A stretch of DNA of 27,743 nt from positions 1 through 27,743 of IMG/VR virus record IMGVR_UViG_3300025120_000416; one strand, given 5' to 3'. The notes under the pieces are model-generated. The model did not search any database, was not told where the DNA came from, and saw only the letters and a list, made by a program, of their open reading frames with translations. The translations under genes were made by a program, and so were the position numbers. This DNA comes from a virus. Positions 1 through 7,656 of the stretch are shown here, one piece after another (position 1 is the stretch's first letter; the number at the start of each line of letters is the position of its first letter).

Positions 1-545
1 TTAGTATGGAAAATGTTCCTCCGGATCATTTCTTTTTAGAATATATAGCAAGACCACAAACTGCAGAAATATTTTTTGAAGATGTATTGATGGCTTGCGT
101 ATTTTATGGTATGCCAATATTAGCTGAAAACAATAAGCCTAGACTATTGTATCATTTTAAGAGAAGAGGTTATAGGGGATATTCTATGAATAGACCTGAT
201 AAATTAAAGCTTTCAGTAACAGAAAGAGAAATAGGTGGAATACCTAATTCAAGCGAAGATATAAAGCAAGCACATGCTGCAGCCATAGAAACATACATAA
301 ACACCCGAGTAGGATTATTAGAAACAGGATATGGTAATATGTATTTTCAAAGAACATTAGAAGATTGGGCAAGATTTAATATAAATAACAGAACAAAGCA
401 TGATGCTTCTATAAGTTCAGGATTAGCATTAATGGCTTGCAATAAAAATAGATATATACCTAGAGCTAAGATACAATATAAAGCTATAGATTTAGGTATT
501 AAACGATACGACAATAAAGGCGGTATGTCTAAAATAATAAAATAA
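1..545 (+). CDS. terL: Terminase large subunit, C-terminal part (partial at left edge)
   Basis: This is the end of a DNA-packaging motor subunit, which cuts concatemeric phage DNA and pumps it into the prohead through the portal. The reading frame is open to the left edge, so the ATG at 6 is probably internal and the ATPase domain lies outside the window. What remains matches the end of the RNase H-like nuclease domain. There is an AENN string near residue 41 (counting from the ATG at 6), of the kind seen in terminases as 'VENN'. An HDA string at residues 132-134, followed by SSGLALMA, sits where terminases carry the last catalytic Asp (the 'HDD..DA' region). The portal gene starts directly after the stop codon, which is the usual terminase-portal order. 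The family call rests on motifs and context; the Walker motifs that would prove it are not visible. Confidence 0.72.
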   Translation, partial: SMENVPPDHFFLEYIARPQTAEIFFEDVLMACVFYGMPILAENNKPRLLYHFKRRGYRGYSMNRPDKLKLSVTEREIGGIPNSSEDIKQAHAAAIETYINTRVGLLETGYGNMYFQRTLEDWARFNINNRTKHDASISSGLALMACNKNRYIPRAKIQYKAIDLGIKRYDNKGGMSKIIK

Positions 546-2951
546 ATGAGAATACAGACTAATACTAACAGTTCATTTCCAAATCAAGTAGTAAGCGAGG
601 CTGAAAAGTCTAGCTTAGACTACGGTATACAGGTAGGTAGAGCCATAGAGGGCGAATGGTTCCAGGAAGGTAGAGCTGGTAATAGGTATGTTCAATCTTA
701 TGCTACTTTTCATAGATTAAGATTATATGCTAGAGGTGAACAAAGTGTTCAAAAATACAAAGATGAATTATCAATAAACGGCGATTTATCTTATCTTAAT
801 TTAGACTGGAAACCTGTTGCTGTCATATCTAAATTTGTAGACATTGTTGTTAATGGTATGGCTAATAAATCATACGATATTTCAACCTTTGCACAAGATC
901 CTTTTTCTGTTAAAACCAGAACAGATTACGCAGCTGCTATTGAAAAAGACATGAATGCTAAACCTATGCTTGAAAATATAAAGCAAGAGTTAGGAATGGA
1001 TATGACTCGAACTGGAAATTTAGAAGATCTTCCAGAAAGCAAAGAGGAATTAGATATTCACATGCAAATGACCTACAAGCAGAATGTTGAAATAGCAGAA
1101 GAAGAGGTTATTAGCAATGTTTTAGCATTTAATAAATATGATCAAACTAAAGCAAGAGTTGCTTATGATTTAACTGTTTTAGGCATAGGAGCAGTAAAAA
1201 CAAGATTTGATTTAAGCGAAGGTATTAAAATTGATTATGTTGACCCCGCTCGTATAGTTTATTCATACACGGAAGATCCAAATTTTGAAGACATATATTA
1301 TGTAGGAGAAGTTAAAGCTATAAGTATTCCTGAATTAAAAAAACAATTTCCGGATATACCAGATGAAGAGCTTCAAAGAATACAAAATATGCCAGGCAAT
1401 TCTCAATACGTTACTGGTTGGGCAAATTACGACAAGAACGCTGTACAGGTTATGTATTTTGAATACAAGACTTATGTTGATCAAGTATTTAAAATAAAGA
1501 AAACAGATCAAGGTTTAGAAAAAACATTAGAAAAGCCAGATACATTTAATCCACCGGAAAACGATAATTTTGAAAGAGTATCTAGATCCATAGAAGTTTT
1601 ATATACTGGAGCTAAAGTTCTTGGCAATAATTACATGCTGGAATGGAAGATGGCGGAAAATATGACCCGGCCTACTGCGGATACAACTAAGGTAGATATG
1701 AATTACTGTATATCTGCGCCTAGAATGTATAAAGGTAGAATAGAATCTTTAGTAAGTAAAATTACAGGTTTTGCTGATATGATTCAATTAACTCATTTAA
1801 AATTACAACAAGTAATGTCTAGAATAGTACCAGATGGTGTATTCTTAGATATGGATGGTTTAGCTGAAGTTGATTTAGGTAATGGAACTAATTATAATCC
1901 AGCGGAAGCTTTGAATATGTATTTTCAAACCGGTTCTATTGTGGGTAGATCACTTACACAAGATGGTGAATTAAATAGAGGTAAAGTTCCTATTCAAGAA
2001 TTATCATCATCGTCTGGACAAGCTAAAATACAAAGTTTAATTGGTACGTATCAATATTATCTTCAAATGATAAGAGATGTAACCGGTTTAAACGAAGCAA
2101 GAGATGGTAGTGCTCCGGATAAAGATGCTTTACTTGGATTACAAAAAATGGCCGCTAACGCTTCAAACACAGCCACAAAACATTTACTAGAATCATTATT
2201 ATACTTAACAGTCAGAACTTGTGAGAACGTAAGTTTAAAAGTAGCGGATTTAATTCAAAACCCTTTAACTGAAAATTCTTTAATAAATTCTATAAGTACA
2301 TTTAATGTTGAAACGTTAGAAGAACTGATGAATTTACAATTGCATGATTTTGGTATCTATATTCAATTAGAGCCTGAAGAGGAAGAAAAAGCTTTACTTG
2401 AGCAAAATATTCAAATGGCTTTGCAAACAGGAGCAATTGCTTTATCTGATGCAATAGATATACGAGAAATAAAAAATATTAAATTAGCCAATCAATTTAT
2501 AAAGCTAAGACAAACCCAAAAAATTAAAAGAGAACAAGAGCAACAGCAAGCAAATATTCAAGCTCAAGCTCAAGCCAATGCACAGTCTGCAGAAAAAGCA
2601 GCTATGGCAGAAGTTCAAAAACAACAAGCATTAACTCAGGAGAAAGTTAGTATTGAACAAGCTAAATCGCAATTTGAAATACAAAGAATGCAAACAGAAG
2701 CTCAAATAAAAAGAGAGCTAATGGCTGAAGAATTTCAATACAATATACAACTAGCTCAAGCTCAGATAGGTGCAACAAAAGCAAAAGAACAAGAAATTGA
2801 AGATCGTAAAGATCAAAGAATAAAATTACAAGGAACACAACAATCCGAACTAATACAACAAAGACAAACAGAAGGATTACCTAAGAATTTTGAATCATCA
2901 GGAAATGATGTTTTAGGTGGATTTGGATTAGAAGAGTTTGGGCCAAGTTAA
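546..2951 (+). CDS. Portal protein (head-tail connector ring)
   Basis: The 801-residue product probably forms the dodecameric ring at one capsid vertex through which DNA is packaged and ejected. A conserved portal-like core is visible. The segment with NLDWKPVAVISKFVDIVVNG (about residues 85-104) resembles the N-terminal wing region of marine and crAss-like phage portals. The stretch with IRDVTGLNEARDGSAPDKDA near residues 508-530 resembles the 'TGIN..G' crown/stem region. Residues from about 655 to 780 form a Gln/Ala/Lys-rich, probably helical tail, comparable in position to the long C-terminal barrel of P22-type portals. The length suits a podovirus portal. The start ATG directly follows the terminase stop (TAAATG) with no Shine-Dalgarno sequence. 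Portal identity is well supported by size, motifs and gene order; the barrel is inferred. Confidence 0.85.
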   Translation: MRIQTNTNSSFPNQVVSEAEKSSLDYGIQVGRAIEGEWFQEGRAGNRYVQSYATFHRLRLYARGEQSVQKYKDELSINGDLSYLNLDWKPVAVISKFVDIVVNGMANKSYDISTFAQDPFSVKTRTDYAAAIEKDMNAKPMLENIKQELGMDMTRTGNLEDLPESKEELDIHMQMTYKQNVEIAEEEVISNVLAFNKYDQTKARVAYDLTVLGIGAVKTRFDLSEGIKIDYVDPARIVYSYTEDPNFEDIYYVGEVKAISIPELKKQFPDIPDEELQRIQNMPGNSQYVTGWANYDKNAVQVMYFEYKTYVDQVFKIKKTDQGLEKTLEKPDTFNPPENDNFERVSRSIEVLYTGAKVLGNNYMLEWKMAENMTRPTADTTKVDMNYCISAPRMYKGRIESLVSKITGFADMIQLTHLKLQQVMSRIVPDGVFLDMDGLAEVDLGNGTNYNPAEALNMYFQTGSIVGRSLTQDGELNRGKVPIQELSSSSGQAKIQSLIGTYQYYLQMIRDVTGLNEARDGSAPDKDALLGLQKMAANASNTATKHLLESLLYLTVRTCENVSLKVADLIQNPLTENSLINSISTFNVETLEELMNLQLHDFGIYIQLEPEEEEKALLEQNIQMALQTGAIALSDAIDIREIKNIKLANQFIKLRQTQKIKREQEQQQANIQAQAQANAQSAEKAAMAEVQKQQALTQEKVSIEQAKSQFEIQRMQTEAQIKRELMAEEFQYNIQLAQAQIGATKAKEQEIEDRKDQRIKLQGTQQSELIQQRQTEGLPKNFESSGNDVLGGFGLEEFGPS

Positions 2952-2963
2952 AATACAAACAAT

Positions 2964-2985
2964 TATTTAATTATATTATATTATG
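2964..2985 (+). repeat. 22-nt A/T leader repeat, copy 1, ending in a start codon
   Basis: A 22-base string running into the ATG of the scaffold gene (core TTATATTATATTATG) is found letter for letter at 5795-5816, before another late gene. It contains no Shine-Dalgarno sequence. It may be a translation-initiation leader or part of a late promoter; the sequence alone does not separate these. Confidence 0.7.
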
Positions 2986-4197
2986 TCAGAAATTAAAACA
3001 AATGAACCTGTTAAGCAGGAAGGAGACTTTAGTTTAAAAGGAAAATCAAAAAAACCAAAGCAATTATCAAACAAAGCGCCTGAAGTAGTAAAGGTTAACA
3101 TTAAAGAACCTTTAGTAAATTTAGAGCCAGATGTAACAAAAGTTGTTATATCTAAAGACGAATCAAAACAAGAAGCAGATGCCATTCAAGAGCAAAGCGC
3201 AGAGAGCGGCGTGTTACATACAGAACAACCCAAAGTGGGATTGCAAGAAGTGGGACAGGGAAACTCAGGGTCCATTGAAGATGTTAAAGAAAATTTGCCG
3301 CTGCAAGAAATAACTGAAGAAGTAAAGCAAGTAGTTCAGGAAGCAAAAGAAGCCGTAAGAGATGAAAAGATTTTAGGTAAACCTTTGCCAGAAAACGTTG
3401 AAAAGCTTGTTGCTTTTATGGAAGACACTGGCGGAACTGTGGAAGACTACGTTAGATTAAATGCAGATTATTCTTCTGTTGATGATAAAACACTATTAAA
3501 AGAATACTATAAAAAAACAAAGCCTTATCTAGAATCGGATGACGTTAGCCTACTATTAGAAGACTACGATTACGATGAAGATATAGATGAGGAAAGAGAT
3601 ATACGCAAGAAAAAAATTGCGTTTAAAGAAGAAGTTGCAAAAGCTAAAAACTTTTTGGAAGAAACCAAGAGTAAATATTACGACGAAATCAAGTTGAGAC
3701 CCGGCGTAACTCAGGAACAACAAAAAGCTATGGATTTTTTCAACCGTTACAATGAAGAGCAAGAAACAGCTACTAGACAGCATGAGGATTTTAAATCTCA
3801 AACTAATAACTATTTCAATAACGAATTCAAAGGTTTTGAATTTGATGTTAGTGGAAAAAAGTTTAGGTATGGAGTACAGGATCCAAGTAAAGTCGCAGAA
3901 GACCAGTCTAACATTAACAACTTTGTAGGAAAGTTTCTAAACAAAGAAGGTAAAGTAACAGACACCAAAGGTTATCACAAAGCTTTGTTTATGGCGTCTA
4001 ACGCAGACACTATTATTAATCACTTTTATGAGCAAGGAAAATCAGATGCTACCAAGGATATTATAGGTAAATCTAAAAATCTAAGCACACAGCCTAGACA
4101 GGTGCAAGAAGGTGAATTTATTAATGGTTTAAAGGTTAGGTCTATAAGCGGTCAAGATTCTTCAAGATTAAAAATAAAAACAAAAAAATTTAACTAA
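2983..4197 (+). CDS. Putative capsid scaffold protein
   Basis: The 404-residue hydrophilic protein lies between portal and major capsid protein, the standard position of a scaffold that guides prohead assembly and then leaves. Its composition fits. The first ~120 residues are Lys/Glu/Gln/Val-rich and look disordered. The centre is strongly acidic, with a DYDYDEDIDEERD run near residues 196-208, followed by a charged, probably coiled-coil helix (RKKKIAFKEEVAKAKNFLEE). The C-terminus is basic (RLKIKTKKFN), as expected of a scaffold that binds the capsid shell. No protease motif is seen. The first part (3181-3270) is about 52% G+C by hand count, well above its surroundings. No family was recognised, so function rests on position and composition. 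Confidence 0.6.
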   Translation: MSEIKTNEPVKQEGDFSLKGKSKKPKQLSNKAPEVVKVNIKEPLVNLEPDVTKVVISKDESKQEADAIQEQSAESGVLHTEQPKVGLQEVGQGNSGSIEDVKENLPLQEITEEVKQVVQEAKEAVRDEKILGKPLPENVEKLVAFMEDTGGTVEDYVRLNADYSSVDDKTLLKEYYKKTKPYLESDDVSLLLEDYDYDEDIDEERDIRKKKIAFKEEVAKAKNFLEETKSKYYDEIKLRPGVTQEQQKAMDFFNRYNEEQETATRQHEDFKSQTNNYFNNEFKGFEFDVSGKKFRYGVQDPSKVAEDQSNINNFVGKFLNKEGKVTDTKGYHKALFMASNADTIINHFYEQGKSDATKDIIGKSKNLSTQPRQVQEGEFINGLKVRSISGQDSSRLKIKTKKFN

Positions 4198-4209
4198 AAA
4201 ATTATTATT

Positions 4210-5679
4210 ATGAGTTTAAGTCCTCAATTTGGTAGTTTAGTCCCTTCGCAGTCGCAAGAGATTTTAAACAGTAACTACCTACAATTTAACGGTGGAGCTG
4301 GAGCAGGCGATACAAACACGTTCGCTCAACAGTATTTACCAGAAATTTATGAACAAGAAGTAGAGCGTTATGGAAACAGAACGTTATCTGGATTCTTAAG
4401 AATGGTTGGCGCTGAAATGCCAATGACAAGTGATCAAGTAATTTGGTCTGAGCAAAATAGATTACATATATCTTATCAAGGTGTTGCAGTAGCAAATGCT
4501 GCTGGTACCACTAGTACTATTACTTTATTCGTAGCTGGAACAGCTGGATTACAGAATGTTATCTCAATCAATGATACTATTGTATTTTTAAATCCTGCAA
4601 CAGGAGAAGAAAGTAAAGCATTAGTAACTGATTCTGGAGCCTACGCTGGATCTGGTCTTGCTGCAACTGATATTGTAGTACAGCCTTTTGATAATGTTCA
4701 AATTACTGCAGCTCTTGCAGCAGTTGGATGTAAAGTGTTTGTATACGGTTCTCAATACCAAAAAGGTCAAAGCATGAATGCTGCTTTTGCTGCTGGTGGA
4801 GCGAATCAAGCACGTATATCTGTTGAACCTACTTTAACTCAATTTTCTAACTCTCCTATTATATTAAGAAGCCAATACGTAGTTAGTGGTTCTGATATGG
4901 CACAAATTGGATGGGTAGAAGTTGCAACTGAAGATGGAACATCTGGGTACTTATGGTATTTAAAAGCTGAATCTGAAACAAGATTACGTTTTGAAGACTA
5001 TTTAGAAATGAGTATGGTAGAAGCTGAGTACAATCAATTACCTGCTGTACCAACAACATCTCCAGGATCTGAAGGTTTATTCTCTGCTATTCAAACACGT
5101 GGAAACGTAGAAGTAGGATTTACTGCTGCTGCTGGTTTAGATGAGTTTGATGCTATTTTAAAGAACTTAGATACTCAAGGAGCTATTGAAGAAAACATGT
5201 TATTTTTACAAAGACAAACATCTTTGGACTTTGACGATATGTTAGCTTCTATTTCTGGTGGATTCGCTGGAGGTACTGCTTTTGGATTATTTGAAAATTC
5301 TGAGGAAATGGCTTTAAATTTAGGTTTCTCTGGTTTCAGAAGAGGTTCTTACGACTTCTACAAGACTGACTGGAAATACTTAAACGATGCGTCAACTCGT
5401 GGAGGAATCAATGGTATCAACTCTGTTGAAGGAGTATTAGTACCTGCTGGAACTTCTACAGTTTATGATCAAGTATTAGGAACTAACATCAGAAGACCTT
5501 TCTTACACGTAAGATATAGAGCTTCTCAATCAGATGATAGAAGAATGAAATCTTGGTTAACTGGTTCTGCTGGTGGTGCTGCAACATCTACTTTAGATGC
5601 TATGGAAGTAAACTTCCTATCTGAAAGATGTTTGATCACTCAAGCTGCTAACAACTTTGTATTATTCAAAGGAATCTAA
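4210..5679 (+). CDS. Major capsid protein
   Basis: The 489-residue product probably builds the icosahedral shell, presumably with an HK97-type fold. Evidence is its place after portal and scaffold, its size, and its Gly/Ala/Ser/Thr-rich sequence. The string DQVIWSEQNRLHISY (residues 77-91) resembles capsid proteins of uncultured marine phages as I recall them. Codon use supports very high expression: from 5320 to the stop, Ile is ATC in 5 of 5 codons, Phe TTC in 6 of 7 and Asn AAC in 6 of 7, while neighbouring genes favour ATA, TTT and AAT. It is followed 15 bases later by a strong intrinsic terminator, which fits an abundant transcript ending here. No N-terminal prohead-protease region is evident. 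The leader is AAAAATTATTATTATG with no Shine-Dalgarno sequence. Confidence 0.85.
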   Translation: MSLSPQFGSLVPSQSQEILNSNYLQFNGGAGAGDTNTFAQQYLPEIYEQEVERYGNRTLSGFLRMVGAEMPMTSDQVIWSEQNRLHISYQGVAVANAAGTTSTITLFVAGTAGLQNVISINDTIVFLNPATGEESKALVTDSGAYAGSGLAATDIVVQPFDNVQITAALAAVGCKVFVYGSQYQKGQSMNAAFAAGGANQARISVEPTLTQFSNSPIILRSQYVVSGSDMAQIGWVEVATEDGTSGYLWYLKAESETRLRFEDYLEMSMVEAEYNQLPAVPTTSPGSEGLFSAIQTRGNVEVGFTAAAGLDEFDAILKNLDTQGAIEENMLFLQRQTSLDFDDMLASISGGFAGGTAFGLFENSEEMALNLGFSGFRRGSYDFYKTDWKYLNDASTRGGINGINSVEGVLVPAGTSTVYDQVLGTNIRRPFLHVRYRASQSDDRRMKSWLTGSAGGAATSTLDAMEVNFLSERCLITQAANNFVLFKGI

Positions 5680-5694
5680 GGATTCAAAATTAAT

Positions 5695-5738
5695 GTAATA
5701 TTACCCTCGTAATAACTACGGGGGTAATTATTACTTTT
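5695..5738 (+). terminator. Intrinsic terminator after the major capsid gene
   Basis: A 17-pair stem with one bulged T (5728) and one T-G wobble is formed by 5695-5711 and 5717-5734. The core is TTACCCTCGTA against TACGGGGGTAA, with loop ATAAC, followed by TTTT at 5735-5738. It starts 15 bases after the capsid stop. The tract of T residues is short, so termination may be partial, allowing read-through to the downstream tail genes. Confidence 0.8.
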
Positions 5739-5742
5739 ATAC

Positions 5743-5782
5743 GACGATAGCCTACTACTATTAATATATACTAGCTATTGTC
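5743..5782 (+). promoter_or_regulatory. Second hairpin in the capsid-downstream gap
   Basis: GACGATAGC (5743-5751) pairs with GCTATTGTC (5774-5782), nine pairs with one G-T wobble, around a 22-base A/T-rich loop. It lies between the terminator and the next gene. No run of T residues follows, so it is more likely an mRNA 5'-end stabiliser, processing site or operator than a terminator. The role is unknown. Confidence 0.45.
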
Positions 5783-5794
5783 ACACTTTTAAAC

Positions 5795-5816
5795 TATTTA
5801 ATTATATTATATTATG
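5795..5816 (+). repeat. 22-nt A/T leader repeat, copy 2, ending in a start codon
   Basis: This is identical over 22 bases to 2964-2985 and again ends in the ATG of a late gene. Because it follows a terminator, a promoter is expected somewhere between 5739 and 5813. No clear Bacteroidota-type -7 element (TAnnTTTG) was found there, so the promoter was not located. Confidence 0.7.
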
Positions 5817-6644
5817 GCTGCAAAAAAAGCACCAGCAAAGAAAGTTGAGGTTGCTCCTCAGCAAGAAGTAGTAGTTAAAGCTGCTACAAAAGTACAACCA
5901 GCTAAACCAAGTTGGGAAATAAAAGATAGAGTATACTATTTAAAAGGTAATAAATCACCTTTAACTTTAACAATACCAGGTAAACATACAAAGAAACATT
6001 CTTTATTGTATTTTGATCCTAAAACTGGTAAGCAAAGAGAAATAAGATATGCTACAAATCAAGACTCACCACTAGTTGATGAGCAAAAAGGAGAATGCAC
6101 TTTAGGTCACATAAGATTTTTGGATGGAACTTTAAAAGTTGGTAAAGAACAAAAAAATTTACAACTATTATTAAGTTTATATCATCCATTAAAAGGGAAA
6201 CTATATGAAGAGTTTAGCGCGGTTGAACAAGCTGAAGATGATTTAGATATTTTATTCTTACAAAATGATGCTGTAAACGCGGCTAGAGATATAGATATTG
6301 ATCAAGCTGAGGCAATATTGAGAGTTGAAGTTGGATCTGAGGTCAGCAACATGAGTTCTAAGGAGCTTAAAAGAGACTTGCTTATGTTTGCTAGAAGAAA
6401 TCCTGCTTTGTTTATAGAACTTGCTAATGATGAAAATGTACATCTTAGAAATGTGGCTATTAGAGCTCAAGAAGCTGGAATAATAGTTTTATCGCAAGAT
6501 CAAAGAACATTTACTTGGGGATCTAATGGAAGAAAACTAATGACAGTTCCTTTCGATGAAAATCCTTATTCTGCTATGGCTGCTTATTTTAAGACCGATG
6601 AAGGTGTTGAAGTATTCAGATCTGTAGAGAAAAACTTAGATTAA
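5814..6644 (+). CDS. Conserved phage virion-module protein, function unknown
   Basis: The 276-residue protein begins with a Lys/Ala/Pro tail (MAAKKAPAKKVE), resembling histone H1-type nucleic-acid-binding tails. A compact domain follows with YYLKGNKSPLTLTIPGKHT (about 42-60), YFDPKTGKQREIRYATNQDS (about 67-86) and SPLVDEQKG. The middle is helical and acidic (EAEDDLDILFL region). The C-terminal part carries SNMSSKELKRDLLMFARRNP and QDQRTFTWGSNGRKLMTVPF. I recall close relatives at this position, just after the capsid gene, in many uncultured marine phages, none with known function. A capsid-associated or head-completion role, or DNA binding through the tail, is possible but inferred. It is the first gene after the capsid terminator and begins at the repeated A/T leader. 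Confidence 0.6.
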   Translation: MAAKKAPAKKVEVAPQQEVVVKAATKVQPAKPSWEIKDRVYYLKGNKSPLTLTIPGKHTKKHSLLYFDPKTGKQREIRYATNQDSPLVDEQKGECTLGHIRFLDGTLKVGKEQKNLQLLLSLYHPLKGKLYEEFSAVEQAEDDLDILFLQNDAVNAARDIDIDQAEAILRVEVGSEVSNMSSKELKRDLLMFARRNPALFIELANDENVHLRNVAIRAQEAGIIVLSQDQRTFTWGSNGRKLMTVPFDENPYSAMAAYFKTDEGVEVFRSVEKNLD

Positions 6645-6654
6645 CATGTAATGA

Positions 6655-6694
6655 TATAATATACCGGCTGCATTAAGTGGTCGGTTATATTATA
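6655..6694 (+). promoter_or_regulatory. Long intergenic hairpin (possible terminator or attenuator)
   Basis: TATAATATA-CCGGCTGC (6655-6671) pairs with GTGGTCGG-T-TATATTATA (6677-6694) around an ATTAA loop: nine A/T pairs, one bulged T, then eight pairs including three G-T wobbles. It fills most of the 67-base gap between two genes. It is followed by ATAAAAAAAACAAAATAATG, rich in A rather than T, so it is a poor intrinsic terminator on this strand. Its T-rich flank would serve the opposite strand. Confidence 0.45.
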
Positions 6695-6711
6695 ATAAAA
6701 AAAACAAAATA

Positions 6712-7650
6712 ATGGCTATAAACGTAGATTTAGTTTATAAAACTGTGTTGCTAATACTTAATCAGCAACAAAGAGGGTACATAACTCCAGACGAATTTAA
6801 TAAAGTTGGTAATCAAGTTCAGTTAGGTATATTTGAAAAATATATGAGTGATCTTAACCAACAACTACGTATACCAGAAAACGATAGCGAATATGCTAAC
6901 AGAGTAAAAAATTTAGAAGAAAAACTAGATATTTTTAAAAGAATAGGTACAGCAACCTTTGCTACGCCTTATTTTAACTTACCAACAACCTCCACTACTG
7001 CAACCTCTACTCAAACATTTACAGTACCGGCTTTACCAAATCCAGCTACAAATAGAATATACAATGTAACTAACTGGTCTCCTTCGCAATCACAAAACGC
7101 TTTAATTAAAGTTTTTAAAAACGGAGTGCTACAAGACTCTCCGGCACGATATTCTTTTAACACAACATCAAATAACATAACTTTTGTTAATGCTCCTGCT
7201 ATTAATGATATTATAATAGCGGAATTATATCCATCTGATTTTTACAGATTAGGTACAGTTATATACAAAAATGATACTTTGGTTCAAATGGTAGAACGTA
7301 ATGAATTTTATTTAATTCAAAGATCGCCATTAACAGCGGCTACAAAAGTTCAGCCTATATTTTTATATGAAGATGAAAAGCTACAAGTTTTCCCTACAAC
7401 TATAACTTCTGATATCAGTGTTTCTTATATAAAGAAACCTAATCAACCACAATGGGGATATTCTATTGGATCTTTAGGTCAATTCTTATATAATCCATCA
7501 TCATCTACAAATTTTGAACTTCATGTATCAGAGCAAGTAGATTTAATAACAGGTATATTATTATATTCAGGAGTCATAATACAAGATCCTACTATAATAC
7601 AAGTAGCATCGCAACAAATACAACAAGAAGACATAAACGAAAAATCATAA
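6712..7650 (+). CDS. Putative head-tail connector / adaptor protein with beta-module insert
   Basis: The 312-residue protein has a helical N-terminus (about 1-75: NQQQRGYITPDEFNKVGNQV, then an EKYMSDLNQQL segment). A Thr/Ser-rich linker follows (about 92-105). A beta-rich module comes next, with VFKNGVLQDSPARY (134-147) and NNITFVNAPAINDIIIAEL (about 153-171). The C-terminal part has the pattern EDEKLQVFP..ITSDISVSYIKKP, the kind of segment seen in phage connector proteins. Proteins with this N-terminus are common in marine phage genomes just downstream of the capsid genes, from memory. The position between capsid and nozzle genes suggests a connector or tail-ring role. Six bases separate it from the next gene, so the two are probably co-translated. 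No experimentally studied homologue was recognised. Confidence 0.5.
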   Translation: MAINVDLVYKTVLLILNQQQRGYITPDEFNKVGNQVQLGIFEKYMSDLNQQLRIPENDSEYANRVKNLEEKLDIFKRIGTATFATPYFNLPTTSTTATSTQTFTVPALPNPATNRIYNVTNWSPSQSQNALIKVFKNGVLQDSPARYSFNTTSNNITFVNAPAINDIIIAELYPSDFYRLGTVIYKNDTLVQMVERNEFYLIQRSPLTAATKVQPIFLYEDEKLQVFPTTITSDISVSYIKKPNQPQWGYSIGSLGQFLYNPSSSTNFELHVSEQVDLITGILLYSGVIIQDPTIIQVASQQIQQEDINEKS

Positions 7651-7656
7651 TAACAC

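Noticed and set aside
5739-5813. Bacteroidota-type promoter before the gene at 5814
   Set aside because: A promoter is expected after the terminator, but no convincing TAnnTTTG with a -33 TTG at proper spacing was found, so none is annotated.
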